Source: Desulfosoma sp. (lineage in GTDB: Bacteria > Desulfobacterota > Syntrophobacteria > Syntrophobacterales > DSM-9756). Taken from it: a stretch of DNA of 64,000 nt. Position 1 is the first letter of the stretch. Each line of letters opens with the position of its first letter. A program made the translations under genes and the position numbers. This document shows, piece by piece, positions 1-8,326 of this stretch. The notes below the pieces were generated by a model that saw nothing but the letters and a program-made list of their open reading frames with translations, did no database searches and was not told the origin of the DNA. The stretch spans positions 1 through 64,000 of the forward strand of contig JBBFKY010000001.1 of the NCBI GenBank assembly GCA_037481875.1, given 5' to 3'.

Positions 1-275
1 GTCATTGAGTCATTGAGTCATTGAGTCATTGAGTCATTGAGTCATTGAGTCATTGGGTCATTGAGTCATTAAGTCATTAAGTTATTGAGTCATTGGGTTA
101 TTGAGTTGATTGAGCCATTGAGGGTGCATTCCGTTCGGTGATGGGGGAGCGTAGTTTTCTGAGTCATTGAGTCATTAAGTTACTGGGTCATTGAATCATT
201 GGGTTATTGGGTCATTGAGTGATTGAGGGTGCATTCTGGTCGGGGATGGGGAAGGGTAATTTTCTGGAGGGACGG
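1..275. repeat. Octamer tandem repeat array with two composite units
   Basis: The window begins inside a tandem array of the 8-base unit GTCATTGA: about 14 units to position 121, the first six identical and the later ones carrying single-base changes. A second, more degenerate block runs from about 163 to 228. Each block is followed by the same roughly 45-base unique-looking segment (about 114-160 and 219-275, beginning GATTGAGGGTGCATTC or close to it), so the whole is a composite repeat present twice. The array probably continues left of the window. The 8-base period does not keep a reading frame, so it is unlikely to be coding. Confidence 0.9.
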
Positions 276-308
276 GGGGTGAATGCGGCCACGTCACCAG
301 TGCTTGTA

Positions 309-332
309 GGGGCGGACCTGTGTGTCCGCCCC
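309..332. repeat. GC-rich palindrome, family A
   Basis: A perfect inverted repeat, GGGGCGGAC then six bases then GTCCGCCCC, flanked by TGTA on the left. Weaker relatives of the same element follow at about 360-392, 405-450 and 455-485. It is one of many copies in this window (see 14833, 15317, 19737, 22466). REP-like intergenic palindromes are common in bacterial genomes, but no transposase of the kind that mobilises them is visible here. Confidence 0.75.
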
Positions 333-532
333 TGAGCGTCCGCCGGAGGGAAGGTTTTCGGGGCGGATGCGTAGGGCCGCCTCTACAGACGAATGGGCTG
401 TATGTTGGCGTTGCCCATGGCCTCACGCCATACACAGCCACCCCTACAGATGAATGGGCTGTATCCTTGAGTATCCGCCCGGTTCAAAGGATCAATAGGC
501 TTTATGGAGCACACACGGCGGATCCTACGGGT

Positions 533-700
533 TCACGTCTTCGGGATTAAAAACATGGCGCCGTTGTTGATGCCAAAGGCGGCGAGGCTTTCCAATAGGT
601 CCATGGGCACATCCGATTCCCGAAGCCGTATAGGCAGCCCGGAAAACCCATGAACACGCCCTTGAAACTCCCGAAGCCTCTCGAGGTCGGAAAAAGCCAT
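533..700 (-). CDS. Possible small hypothetical protein
   Basis: A 55-codon open frame that starts at an ATG and reads MAFSDLERLREFQGRVHGFS at its N-terminus. The codon choice resembles that of the genes around it and the peptide has an ordinary globular composition, but no ribosome binding site is visible. The frame stays open for about 30 more codons upstream without a good start codon, so this may be the 3' remnant of a longer broken gene. I do not recognise the family. The 250 bases between it and position 952 hold nothing else I can name. Confidence 0.25.
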   Translation of the reverse strand: MAFSDLERLREFQGRVHGFSGLPIRLRESDVPMDLLESLAAFGINNGAMFLIPKT

Positions 701-952
701 GCCCGCACAACAGGCGGCATTGGCGAAAGTCGGCCTTCGCGCCGTGTCGGAATCGTCTTGGAAAACCTGAGGCAGAATTTGAACGATCAGGGATCAGTCG
801 GACGGCGGTCCAGGCCTAGGCATCCCTCTAATCGGCAACCCCGTTTGGGGAAGCGAAACAAAAGTCATTCCTAAAGGACCGCCGCAAGAACAAAAGGCGA
901 CAGGTTGTGTCAAGGGGAATTTGGTCAGTCTCGGCTTTCAATGCGTGGCCTC

Positions 953-1729
953 TCATATGTTTTCCTTGTGCTTTCTGAACCAAAGGGCGACGATGTGAGC
1001 CAATTGCTCGGTCATGTCCACGATGCGGGGTCCAGCTCGACAGGTCAACGCACACGGGAACACAAACACCGAGCCTCTGCGTATCGCAGAACAGAATTGC
1101 CAAAGGGGATCGTGCTTTAGCAGAGTTTTGATGCTCGGTTCGCAAAAAAAGATGATATCGGGATTCCAAGCGACCACCTGCTCAGGTGATACCTTTTCGT
1201 AGGCTGCAGCCCCGTCTTCCAAGAAAGGTATACCCCCGGCCCGTTGAATCACATCGTATTGAAAAGCGCCAGGTCCTACCGTGATCAGAGGGTGCCATTG
1301 CATGATGCGAAGGATCTTCGGACGCAAGGTCTTTGGAAGAAGGCTTGTTTGATGATCCACAACCCGAAGGCGGGCCCGAAGATGTTCCAGCAATCGAGCG
1401 CCGTCTTTGGGCTTTTGCAGACACTTCGCCAATGCCATCATGGCCGTCAGGGAAGCTTCCACCGTGGGCGGATCGCTATGAAACACCGAAAGACCTCGAT
1501 CCTGCAGCCAAAGAGCCATTTCCTTCTGATGCCCACCAAAGGTGCATACCAAATCCGGCCGGTCTCGACTCAAAGCGTAAAGATCAGGCGAAGCCCAACT
1601 GCCATAAGTGGGTAGACGGCGCACTTGTTCGGGAAAATCACAGTCTTCGGTAACCCCTGTCAGCAGGTTCAGGGCCCCGAGAAACGCAATGGTTTCTGTG
1701 GCGGTGGGGGCAAGGGAAACGACTCGCAT
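953..1729 (-). CDS. BtuF-like cobalamin/metal-complex binding protein without signal peptide
   Basis: A 258-residue protein of the periplasmic-binding-protein (helical backbone, PF01497) family. The N-terminus (MRVVSLAPTATETIAFLGA) is the usual start of the first domain, with CDFPEQVRRLPTYGSWASP and PDLVCTFG following as in BtuF-type proteins. Family members usually deliver B12 or ferric siderophores to a FecCD-type ABC permease. This one has no signal peptide or lipobox, and it begins directly with the domain behind a ribosome binding site (AAGGGA). Stand-alone cytosolic members of this kind are often annotated cobalamin-binding protein, and their role is unsettled. It sits alone, far from the transporter genes at 13.8-17.3 kb. 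A complete BtuF homologue with a signal peptide occurs at 13837. Confidence 0.8.
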   Translation of the reverse strand: MRVVSLAPTATETIAFLGALNLLTGVTEDCDFPEQVRRLPTYGSWASPDLYALSRDRPDLVCTFGGHQKEMALWLQDRGLSVFHSDPPTVEASLTAMMALAKCLQKPKDGARLLEHLRARLRVVDHQTSLLPKTLRPKILRIMQWHPLITVGPGAFQYDVIQRAGGIPFLEDGAAAYEKVSPEQVVAWNPDIIFFCEPSIKTLLKHDPLWQFCSAIRRGSVFVFPCALTCRAGPRIVDMTEQLAHIVALWFRKHKENI

Positions 1730-2061
1730 AAGGTCCCTTCGTGCCTTTTTGCGTTCACTGCTGAATGGCCATGAAAAAAACCATCCCTTGTGGTATGGTG
1801 GCTGAGGTTTGAGGGGGGAAATCTGAGGCCGCCCTTCTTTTCAAGTGACAATGAGACGCCGAGGTATGGCAAGTTCTCGGAAAAGCGCCCTTTCTGGAAC
1901 ATCCCATGCCGCATGGAAATGACCCATGGGCCCTTTATCCATAGCACAAAACCTCGAAGTTTGTCGATCCACGTGTGTTCGAATGCCAGGTTCTGGAAGA
2001 TCTGAAAGGTTTTCAAGGTTCCGCTTAAACTCGATAAAAGATGCGAGGTGACACGGAAGCG
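1730..2061. other. Intergenic region between divergent genes
   Basis: About 330 bases separate the binding-protein gene (minus) from the patatin gene (plus). No terminator, riboswitch or palindromic repeat is obvious. On the minus strand a frame that ends at 1841 reads convincingly as protein for some 60 codons, but it has no credible start codon and runs antisense into the patatin gene. I could not decide between a gene remnant and chance. Confidence 0.3.
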
Positions 2062-3159
2062 ATGGCGCAGTGGCTGGATTTCTACGCAGGTTCAAGCATC
2101 TTGGAAATGATTCGGGACGAAGGGCTTCGATGGGAACGCATTCAGGGGATGCTCGGGGCTGCTGGAGGTCCCAAATGGCTGATTCTCTGTGGATTGGATC
2201 GCGTGCTCTGCCGCCATTGGCTTCCTCATGCCGAAACCCCTTTGGATTTTCTCGGAGCCAGCATTGGAGCCTGGCGTTTTGCCGCCTATTGCCAGAAAGA
2301 TCCCGCAGCAGCCTTGGATCGATTTTTGGAAGCGTACCGAAGCCAGTCCTACAGCATGCACCCGACGCCTCAGGAGGTGACTCGAGTCCTCGGTGGCGTG
2401 CTAAGATCCTTTGTGGGTCATGAGGAGGCTCGGGACATCGCTTTCCAGAAAAAGCGTCGTCTTCACATTGTAACGATGCGTGGCCGAGGTTTATTGAACA
2501 GCCGGGCCACCTTTTCGGTGGCTCTGGGGCTTGCCGCAGCCTCGATGAGTAATGCCGTAGACCGAGCTTGGCTTCATGGATTTTTTGAACGAATCCTTTT
2601 TGCGCCTCCAGAAAGCCGTCTCTTGCGGCACTTGGACAAGAGCCTTTGGGCTTATCGTCTTGTGCCTTTGCAACCCGAGAACGTGATTCCGGCGCTTTTG
2701 GCATCCGGATCCATTCCGCTCCTTATGGAACCCGTCTTGGATATTCCAAAAGCACCTTCTGGGGTTTACTGGGACGGCGGGCTGATGGACTACCATGTCA
2801 CTGTCCCATGGCTTCAAGATTCCGGCGGCATTGTGCTTTACCCACACTATATGGACCGGCTTGTTCCCGGCTGGTTTGACAAACGCTTGACGAAGCGGCG
2901 TCCCAATGCAAGGTACCTGGATCAGGTGCTTGTGGTGGTACCTTCCCGTTCTTTTGTGGCATCTCTGCCGTATGGGCGCATTCCGGACCGAAAAGATTTT
3001 TGGATTTTTGCCGGGCAGGATTCCCAGCGCCTACGTTTTTGGGATACAGTGATGACAAAATCGCGTCTCCTGGGGGAAGAGTTCATGGAGCTGGTGCTTT
3101 CGGGCAGAATTCGAGACCGTGTCCGTTCCGTGGACGCCTTGGGCAACTCGTCGTCATAA
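2062..3159 (+). CDS. Patatin-like phospholipase
   Basis: A lipid acyl hydrolase of the patatin (PNPLA) superfamily, 365 residues from the chosen start. The three family signatures are present in order: a glycine-rich oxyanion loop (GAAGGPK, about residue 32), the nucleophile elbow GASIG with Ser about 67, and the catalytic Asp in DGGLMDYH about residue 238. No signal peptide or membrane segment is seen, so it probably acts in the cytosol or on the inner membrane face. I prefer the ATG at 2062 because GAGGTGA precedes it; an ATG seven codons earlier (2041) has no ribosome binding site. A GNAT acetyltransferase gene follows after 31 bases, so the two are probably co-transcribed. The natural substrate cannot be read from the sequence. 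Confidence 0.85.
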   Translation: MAQWLDFYAGSSILEMIRDEGLRWERIQGMLGAAGGPKWLILCGLDRVLCRHWLPHAETPLDFLGASIGAWRFAAYCQKDPAAALDRFLEAYRSQSYSMHPTPQEVTRVLGGVLRSFVGHEEARDIAFQKKRRLHIVTMRGRGLLNSRATFSVALGLAAASMSNAVDRAWLHGFFERILFAPPESRLLRHLDKSLWAYRLVPLQPENVIPALLASGSIPLLMEPVLDIPKAPSGVYWDGGLMDYHVTVPWLQDSGGIVLYPHYMDRLVPGWFDKRLTKRRPNARYLDQVLVVVPSRSFVASLPYGRIPDRKDFWIFAGQDSQRLRFWDTVMTKSRLLGEEFMELVLSGRIRDRVRSVDALGNSSS

Positions 3160-3190
3160 GCCTCGACTCTGCGGGCCAAGGAGCGCCTTT

Positions 3191-3613
3191 ATGGTTCGAC
3201 ACGCCGAAACCCGTGATTTGGAAAGGGTGGCCGAAATCGAACGTCTCTCCTTTCCCAACCCCTGGACACCCTATTATCTGGAAAACGCCCTCAAAGATTT
3301 TTTCCTGGTCTACGACGACGGTCATCAGGTGCAAGGGTACTTGGCGGCCACATGTCGGGACGAGGACCACAAAGCCGTCATTCTCAAAGTGGCTGTGCAT
3401 CCGGAAGCTCGAGGTCAAGGGATCGCCTCCAAACTCGTCCAAGGCGCGTTGGATGCCTTTCATCGGCGGGGTATCAAGAACGTGGAACTGGACGTGAAGA
3501 TCATCTCTGCAGGCGCTGTGCACCTATACGAAAAATTCGGCTTTCGCGTTCAACGCATGGTCACCATCGATGTGGACGACACCAGCTTTCTGGTGATGAA
3601 AAAAGAGATTTAG
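3191..3613 (+). CDS. GNAT N-acetyltransferase, RimI-like
   Basis: A 140-residue single-domain GNAT enzyme that transfers an acetyl group from acetyl-CoA to an amine. The acetyl-CoA binding motif (VAVHPEARGQGIASKLVQGA) and the following motif B (AGAVHLYEKFGFRV) are intact. The N-terminal part with SFPNPWTPYYLENALK resembles RimI, the enzyme that acetylates the N-terminus of ribosomal protein S18, but the family is broad and the substrate is not certain. The ATG at 3191 is preceded by AAGGAG at good spacing; the open frame extends upstream to 3119 but that part reads as non-coding. The stop codon overlaps the stop of the convergent kinase gene. Confidence 0.85.
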   Translation: MVRHAETRDLERVAEIERLSFPNPWTPYYLENALKDFFLVYDDGHQVQGYLAATCRDEDHKAVILKVAVHPEARGQGIASKLVQGALDAFHRRGIKNVELDVKIISAGAVHLYEKFGFRVQRMVTIDVDDTSFLVMKKEI

Positions 3614-5829
3614 GGAGAACCAGGGCTGCATACTCGAGTTCTTTGCAGGGCCTGAAGAATTCTTTCAAAACTAAAAGGCTTTTCAATAAAGTCTGCCGCC
3701 CCTTTGGCCAGCAACTCTTCGCGCTTTTCAGGATCTAGATATCCAGTGGCAACAATAACGGGAAGCTTTGGGTATCGCTTCAGAATTTCAGAAAGGCATC
3801 GAGCGCCGCCCATGCCCGGCATGTTGAGATCCAAGATGACGCTATCCGGCCTGGGCGCCATCGTGGCCAAAAGATCCAAAGCGGATTCACCGTCTGGCGC
3901 TGTGGTCACTTGCAATCCGTAACTTTCCAAAAGGTTCTGGCCGATTTCCAAAAGATGAGGCTCATCGTCCACCAATAAGACACGCAACCCTTTCAGATCT
4001 ACCTGAGCTGCCACTTGCCGATCCGGGGCCGTCTCCCTTGCAGGCGCTTGAGAGACGGGAAAATAGATGTGAAACCGTGTGCCCTTCCCGGGCTCGCTCT
4101 CACACGTGATGCCTCCTCCAAAGCGCTTGATGACACTATAGACAATAGCAAGCCCCAGCCCTGTGCCCTTGTCGGGGGTTTTGGTGGTGAAGAAGGGTTC
4201 ATAAATACGGTCTTGAATCTCCCGAGGAATTCCCGCCCCGGTGTCGGAGATGCTTAACCGTACCGTGGCTCCTGTACGAAACATGCCCAGTTTTTGAGCC
4301 AAAATCTCGTCGACCGTTGCCGGGGCGGTTGCAATGGTGATGGTGCCGCCGTCGGGCATGGCGTCTCGAGCGTTCATGACAAGATTCATGACCACCTGTT
4401 CCAACTGATTGGGATCGGCGGCAATTCTTCCCAGATGACTTTCAAGATGCAGATCCAATCGGTACATCTTTGGAAGAACCCGTTCCAGCATTTCACAAAC
4501 ACGCACCACAGCGGCATTGATGTCCACGGAAGCTACTTTTTCGTCGGTTTTTCGTCCGTAAATAAGAAGCTGCCGTGTGAGGTTGGCTCCCCGATTCACG
4601 GTCTCAAAAAGTTTGTTCAACAGAGGCCGATCGGGATGGTCGGCTTCCATGCGTCTGACAAGCATTTGTAAATAGCCGTGAATCATCTGCAAGATGTTGT
4701 TAAAGTCGTGAGCGATTCCACCGGCCAGAGTGCCGATGGCTTCCAGTTTCTGAAGTTGCACCAGTTCCTGTTCCATCTGTCTCTTGTCCGTCACATCCCG
4801 AGCGATGCACAGAAGGGCGGGACGCTGTTGCCATTCCATGGGAACCACGTTCATGTCCACCCAAACCGTGCGTCCCGACCGATGGTCGAGGCGCAAAGTT
4901 CTCAGTGGAGGCAGCGCTTGAGGGTTTCGTTCCAGAGCTTCAAAGAACTCCATAAGAGCATCTTGGTCTTCCAAGGCCACATATTCAAGCAGCAGGCTTT
5001 CTTCGATATCCGCTAAAGGTCGTCCTAAAAGGGTCTGGGTTCGAGGATTGGGGAAACGAATGCGCCCCTCTTGGCAGATGAAAATGGCATCATTAGCGTT
5101 TTCCACAAGATGCCTATATTTAGCTTCCGATTCCTCGACCGACGATTCTAACCTCTTGGAATACTGCTCCAGTTTGGCGCGTGTTTCCGCCAGTTCATGA
5201 CGAAGGACGAAGTCTCGCCATCTGTGGGTGTGATCTATGTGTGCGGCGATGAGAATAATAGAGAGTGTGCCCAAGATGAAAAGGTTATGAGCGAAAAAGG
5301 TACTGTAGGCCGGACTTGGATCGAAACCCAAAGCGCCTCCTACGTAGCAGGCATAGAGAAGAACCGTGTGTATCGCCAATGTTTTGACAGGAACAGGCAG
5401 AACCACGCAGTAAGAGAGAAAGACCAAATTGAGTCCGGCATAGTAAGGGGTCCGAGTTCCCCCCGTATCCACGATCATGGAGATGATAACCAAGCCGATG
5501 GCATAGAATGCCAGGGTGGCTAAAGCGAAACTAGGAAGGCGCCAACGTTGCTGCCGATTGAAAAGGTAAAGAACCCAGCAACTAATGCCCGCTCCAAGCC
5601 GGTAGACAATGAATTTTTCAAACAGGGATGGAAAGAGCAAAGCATCCAGAACGCCGAAAAGAGGCACAAGCGTGCCGCCCATGATCAAAATGACGTTGAC
5701 GCGAACGCGCAAAAGCGCTCGCATCTCCTCTTCAAAACCCTTCTTTAACATTTCCCGGTTGACCGGCGTGGGCAATGGAGGTGGCTTTTCCAAAGCCCAT
5801 GGGGCGCCGAAAGACTTTTCATTTGCCAT
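3610..5829 (-). CDS. Membrane hybrid sensor histidine kinase with receiver domain
   Basis: A 739-residue inner-membrane signalling protein. Six hydrophobic segments lie between about residues 43 and 198, followed by a short coiled coil (210-235), a PAS domain (about 235-350), the HisKA helix with the phospho-accepting His374 in GGIAHDFNNIL, and a HATPase domain (N box NLVMNARDA about 482-490, G1 DTGAGI about 529, G2 GTGLGL about 555). The C-terminus is a receiver domain with phospho-acceptor Asp667 in VILDLNMPGM. It should autophosphorylate and relay phosphate to its own receiver. No output regulator is adjacent. The gene lies 50 bases downstream of the cNMP-binding methyltransferase gene on the same strand. 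That arrangement, with a six-segment membrane sensor, recalls the PhcB-PhcS-PhcR fatty-acid-methyl-ester signalling genes of Ralstonia; this link is inference. Confidence 0.9.
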   Translation of the reverse strand: MANEKSFGAPWALEKPPPLPTPVNREMLKKGFEEEMRALLRVRVNVILIMGGTLVPLFGVLDALLFPSLFEKFIVYRLGAGISCWVLYLFNRQQRWRLPSFALATLAFYAIGLVIISMIVDTGGTRTPYYAGLNLVFLSYCVVLPVPVKTLAIHTVLLYACYVGGALGFDPSPAYSTFFAHNLFILGTLSIILIAAHIDHTHRWRDFVLRHELAETRAKLEQYSKRLESSVEESEAKYRHLVENANDAIFICQEGRIRFPNPRTQTLLGRPLADIEESLLLEYVALEDQDALMEFFEALERNPQALPPLRTLRLDHRSGRTVWVDMNVVPMEWQQRPALLCIARDVTDKRQMEQELVQLQKLEAIGTLAGGIAHDFNNILQMIHGYLQMLVRRMEADHPDRPLLNKLFETVNRGANLTRQLLIYGRKTDEKVASVDINAAVVRVCEMLERVLPKMYRLDLHLESHLGRIAADPNQLEQVVMNLVMNARDAMPDGGTITIATAPATVDEILAQKLGMFRTGATVRLSISDTGAGIPREIQDRIYEPFFTTKTPDKGTGLGLAIVYSVIKRFGGGITCESEPGKGTRFHIYFPVSQAPARETAPDRQVAAQVDLKGLRVLLVDDEPHLLEIGQNLLESYGLQVTTAPDGESALDLLATMAPRPDSVILDLNMPGMGGARCLSEILKRYPKLPVIVATGYLDPEKREELLAKGAADFIEKPFSFERILQALQRTRVCSPGSP

Positions 5830-5879
5830 GGTCTCTTACGTCTCTTCCGATCCACCGCCCTGAAACGGCAGCCGTTTTT

Positions 5880-7361
5880 TCAGCAAGCCTCGGCTGCAGG
5901 TTCACGATACGCGACGGCAAAAAGATTGATCCCTTCCGGTTCCGAAAGGCAGCGCACACGATGCCTAAAAGACGTTTCGGCAAATATGTCCCGTAGATCC
6001 TTTTCTGTTCTGTATATCAGCTTCCAATTCAAAATATGGTCCATGACAGCTCTATTCGGGTTGGATGGAGAAAAGTTGCCGACAATGAGGCATCCTCCGG
6101 GTTTTAACTGTTCGTAGCATCGACGGATCAAAGTGTTAAAGAGCCGTCGGTCCAAATAATCGGTTAAGCCGGCTGAATAGATAATGTCCTGTGGAGGCAG
6201 CTCCTGACGGGTTCGGCCCAGAGCCCAACGCACGGCGTTTTCATTCAGATAACGGATTTTGGCTCCATGAGGAAAGGTGTTCACTTTGGTATTGACGTAA
6301 TGTAGGGCTTCCACATCGGCGTCCATCAAGGTGGCTTCCACAGGATCCTGTAGGGGATATTCTTTGAGAAAATCAAAAAATTCTCGACTGGGCCCGCAGG
6401 CAAGATTGAGAATGCGAACGGGTTCATTGGAACCACACTTTCTAACCACATGCCGCTTTAATTCTTGGGCAAGCAATGACCGACGTCCCCGTACCGCTCG
6501 AGAAGCCGGCGTGTTTAGACACCACGTATCCACAAGGAGCCCCAGCTTTCCGTCTCCTGCAGGTTCATTCTTGTAAATCATTTCCATCATAAGAAAGTCG
6601 CCGGCATACCCTTTCGGTTTGTAATAGGCCCGTTCCGCAAAACGGCTTCTCATGAAGTAGGGAAAAATTTCCCTGAACACATAACCCCAAACATAATCTT
6701 GAAATTCACTTTCAGCGATGAGCGGTTCCAAATCCTGAAGGTTTTGGTTCAGCTGGTCGAGGATGGCCGTGCATCGTTCCTGGAGTTCTCGCACGTGTTG
6801 AGGGTTGCCGTTCTTTTGCACGGCATAGCTCAGATCAAAGAAATCTGCCTTGGTTTTTTCCACCAGTTCATGAACGATGGCTCCTTGGCGTGTGCGAATG
6901 AAGTCGTCGGGAACCGGGCGGGCTTCATAAAACTGTCTGCGTCCTGTGGATAGGGAGTCGGCATAGGCCGTCAGGGGTTCTCGTTCATCCAGAACACGGC
7001 GAAACTTGGCACAGACCGATCGCGCCACATCCGTGATAAAGAGGCTGTAGCGGTGCGGATCTTTAAAGCGTAAAGCCTCCATGGATTCCCAATCGACAAG
7101 GCGAAGGACGGTTCGTTCGGCGGCACGCACATCCCGCACTCTCGAAACACCGTCGAAAAAGCCCGTTTCACCGAAAAATTCCCCGGGGCCGAGATAAGCA
7201 ACAGCAATGGTCGTTCCGTTCTGGCCAAAGGCTACCTCCACGGCGCCCCGTTCCACATAATAAAGACACCGTTGCTGAGTGCCTTGAAAAAGGATCTTGT
7301 CGCCCTTGTCGAAAATGATCCTCTGCCCGATGGATTCCAAGACTTCCTGCCCGGCTTTCAT
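5880..7361 (-). CDS. Cyclic-nucleotide-binding domain fused to PhcB-like SAM methyltransferase
   Basis: A 493-residue cytosolic protein. Residues about 5-125 form a cNMP-binding (CRP-like) domain with the phosphate-binding cassette GEFFGETGFF. A helical linker follows (about 150-245) with GYAGDFLMMEMIY just after it. The C-terminal half is a class I SAM-dependent methyltransferase (RILNLACGPSREFFDFL; then ATLMDAD and SAGLTDYLD). The GYxGDFxMMxxIY segment is, from memory, a mark of proteins annotated as extracellular-factor (3-hydroxypalmitate methyl ester) synthesis enzymes, the PhcB type. An ATG at 7403 is possible, but the ATG at 7361 has AAGGAGGGAG upstream. The gene precedes the membrane hybrid kinase, suggesting a cyclic-nucleotide-gated methyl-ester signal made and sensed by neighbours. 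The substrate is unproven. Confidence 0.8.
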   Translation of the reverse strand: MKAGQEVLESIGQRIIFDKGDKILFQGTQQRCLYYVERGAVEVAFGQNGTTIAVAYLGPGEFFGETGFFDGVSRVRDVRAAERTVLRLVDWESMEALRFKDPHRYSLFITDVARSVCAKFRRVLDEREPLTAYADSLSTGRRQFYEARPVPDDFIRTRQGAIVHELVEKTKADFFDLSYAVQKNGNPQHVRELQERCTAILDQLNQNLQDLEPLIAESEFQDYVWGYVFREIFPYFMRSRFAERAYYKPKGYAGDFLMMEMIYKNEPAGDGKLGLLVDTWCLNTPASRAVRGRRSLLAQELKRHVVRKCGSNEPVRILNLACGPSREFFDFLKEYPLQDPVEATLMDADVEALHYVNTKVNTFPHGAKIRYLNENAVRWALGRTRQELPPQDIIYSAGLTDYLDRRLFNTLIRRCYEQLKPGGCLIVGNFSPSNPNRAVMDHILNWKLIYRTEKDLRDIFAETSFRHRVRCLSEPEGINLFAVAYREPAAEAC

Positions 7362-7657
7362 GGCAAGAAAACTCCCTCCTTCAGCTTCAGCGGGTCCCTC
7401 CATCGCTTTTCATGCCTTACAAGAAAATCGGCATTGATCGACAATGCCTTAAAGATTTTCAGGTGGCCGCCTGATTCAAAACAATCCACTGGAACCCATG
7501 ATCTTTGAATTTCTGGATATTTTTGAACCAGTTTTTCCGGCGCGACAGAAAGAGACTGAGAAAAGATCAAGGGCCCGCTTCTCGAAAATCTAGGGTAACT
7601 TATTGCCTTTTCAAGAAAAAACGTTCACGTGCCTTTAATATTGGATGGCTGAAAGGT

Positions 7658-7673
7658 TTGGCACGGTCGTTGC
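7658..7673 (+). promoter_or_regulatory. Sigma-54 promoter for the ZraP-like gene
   Basis: The sequence TTGGCACGGTCGTTGC matches the -24/-12 consensus at all key positions: GG and GC dinucleotides with exactly ten bases between. It points at the gene that starts at 7763, leaving a leader of roughly 75-80 bases. Sigma-54 promoters need an enhancer-binding activator, and none is encoded nearby. The rest of the 400-base gap (7362-7762) shows no repeat or terminator. Confidence 0.8.
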
Positions 7674-7762
7674 CTTGGATTCAGGCCGAAAGGGGAAAGG
7701 TTCCCGGGAACATGGATCATTTCGTAGGATAAAACAAAAGAGAGCAGAAAAGGAGTTTTCAC

Positions 7763-8140
7763 ATGAAGGCAATGCGATGGGTGATGGTTCTTGGATTGGT
7801 TTTGGTGGCGGCGGCTCCTGTATGGGCTCGAGGCCCTCATAGAGGAGGTGGCATGGGGCCTTGTTGGGCTCAGACCACCCCTGAAGGCCAGGCCTTCGCT
7901 CAGGATGTGGCACCCCTGCGTCAGGAGCTCTATCAGAAACAGTTGCGGTATCAGCAGATGCTCAATAATCCCAACACGGATCCTGCAGCGCTAGGGGAAT
8001 TGGCTCGAGAAATGCACCAGATTCGTCAGCAAATCTGGCAAAAGGCTCAGGATGCCGGAATTCCCTGCGGCTACGGTCCTTATGGGCGCGGCATGGGCTG
8101 GGGCATGGGACCCGGTACCGGATACGGTCAAACGCAGTAA
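7763..8140 (+). CDS. Periplasmic ZraP/Spy-like metal-stress protein
   Basis: A 125-residue exported protein. Residues 1-22 are a signal peptide (MKAMRWVMVLGLVLVAAAPVWA). The mature part is helical, with LRQELYQKQLRYQQMLNNPN and a second helix ALGELAREMHQIRQQIW, the pattern of the LTXXQ family (Spy, CpxP, ZraP). Flanking Gly/His/Met-rich stretches (GPHRGGGMGP; GRGMGWGMGP) and two cysteines suggest metal binding. Such proteins are periplasmic chaperones or zinc buffers. The ribosome binding site AAAAGGAG is clear. The sigma-54 promoter upstream fits ZraP, whose E. coli gene is transcribed by sigma-54 with ZraR; no zraSR pair lies in this window. Confidence 0.75.
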   Translation: MKAMRWVMVLGLVLVAAAPVWARGPHRGGGMGPCWAQTTPEGQAFAQDVAPLRQELYQKQLRYQQMLNNPNTDPAALGELAREMHQIRQQIWQKAQDAGIPCGYGPYGRGMGWGMGPGTGYGQTQ

Positions 8141-8211
8141 GGGTTTTGGAAAGGGGCTCCGTTCCATCCAGGCGATTCCAGCGTTGAAGCTTCATGGTTC
8201 CAGGCTTCGAA

Positions 8212-8310
8212 GGGGCGAGGCGGCTTCTCGCCCCTCCATGAAAAAGGCATAAAGTGTTATGGTACCGCTGGTTTTGGGGCGGACAAAGGGACGACGTTTT
8301 TGTCGTCCCC
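8212..8310. repeat. Two GC-rich palindromes, families B and C
   Basis: Between two convergent genes lie two inverted repeats. The first (8212-8234) is GGGGCGAG, seven bases, CTCGCCCC (family B, with close copies at 28232 and 33677). The second (8288-8310) pairs GGGACGACG with GTCGTCCC around a T-run (family C, close copy at 46125). Either could act as a bidirectional terminator, although no strong T-tract follows the stems. Confidence 0.7.
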
Positions 8311-8326
8311 TGCTTTCACAGCTTGT

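Noticed and set aside
1-275. CRISPR-like array
   Set aside because: Units are contiguous octamers without unique spacers, so it is a microsatellite and not CRISPR.
1841-2704. A 287-codon open frame on the minus strand
   Set aside because: Most of it is antisense to the patatin gene, whose motifs are clear; no start codon with a ribosome binding site was found. Its last 60 codons are mentioned only as an uncertain remnant.
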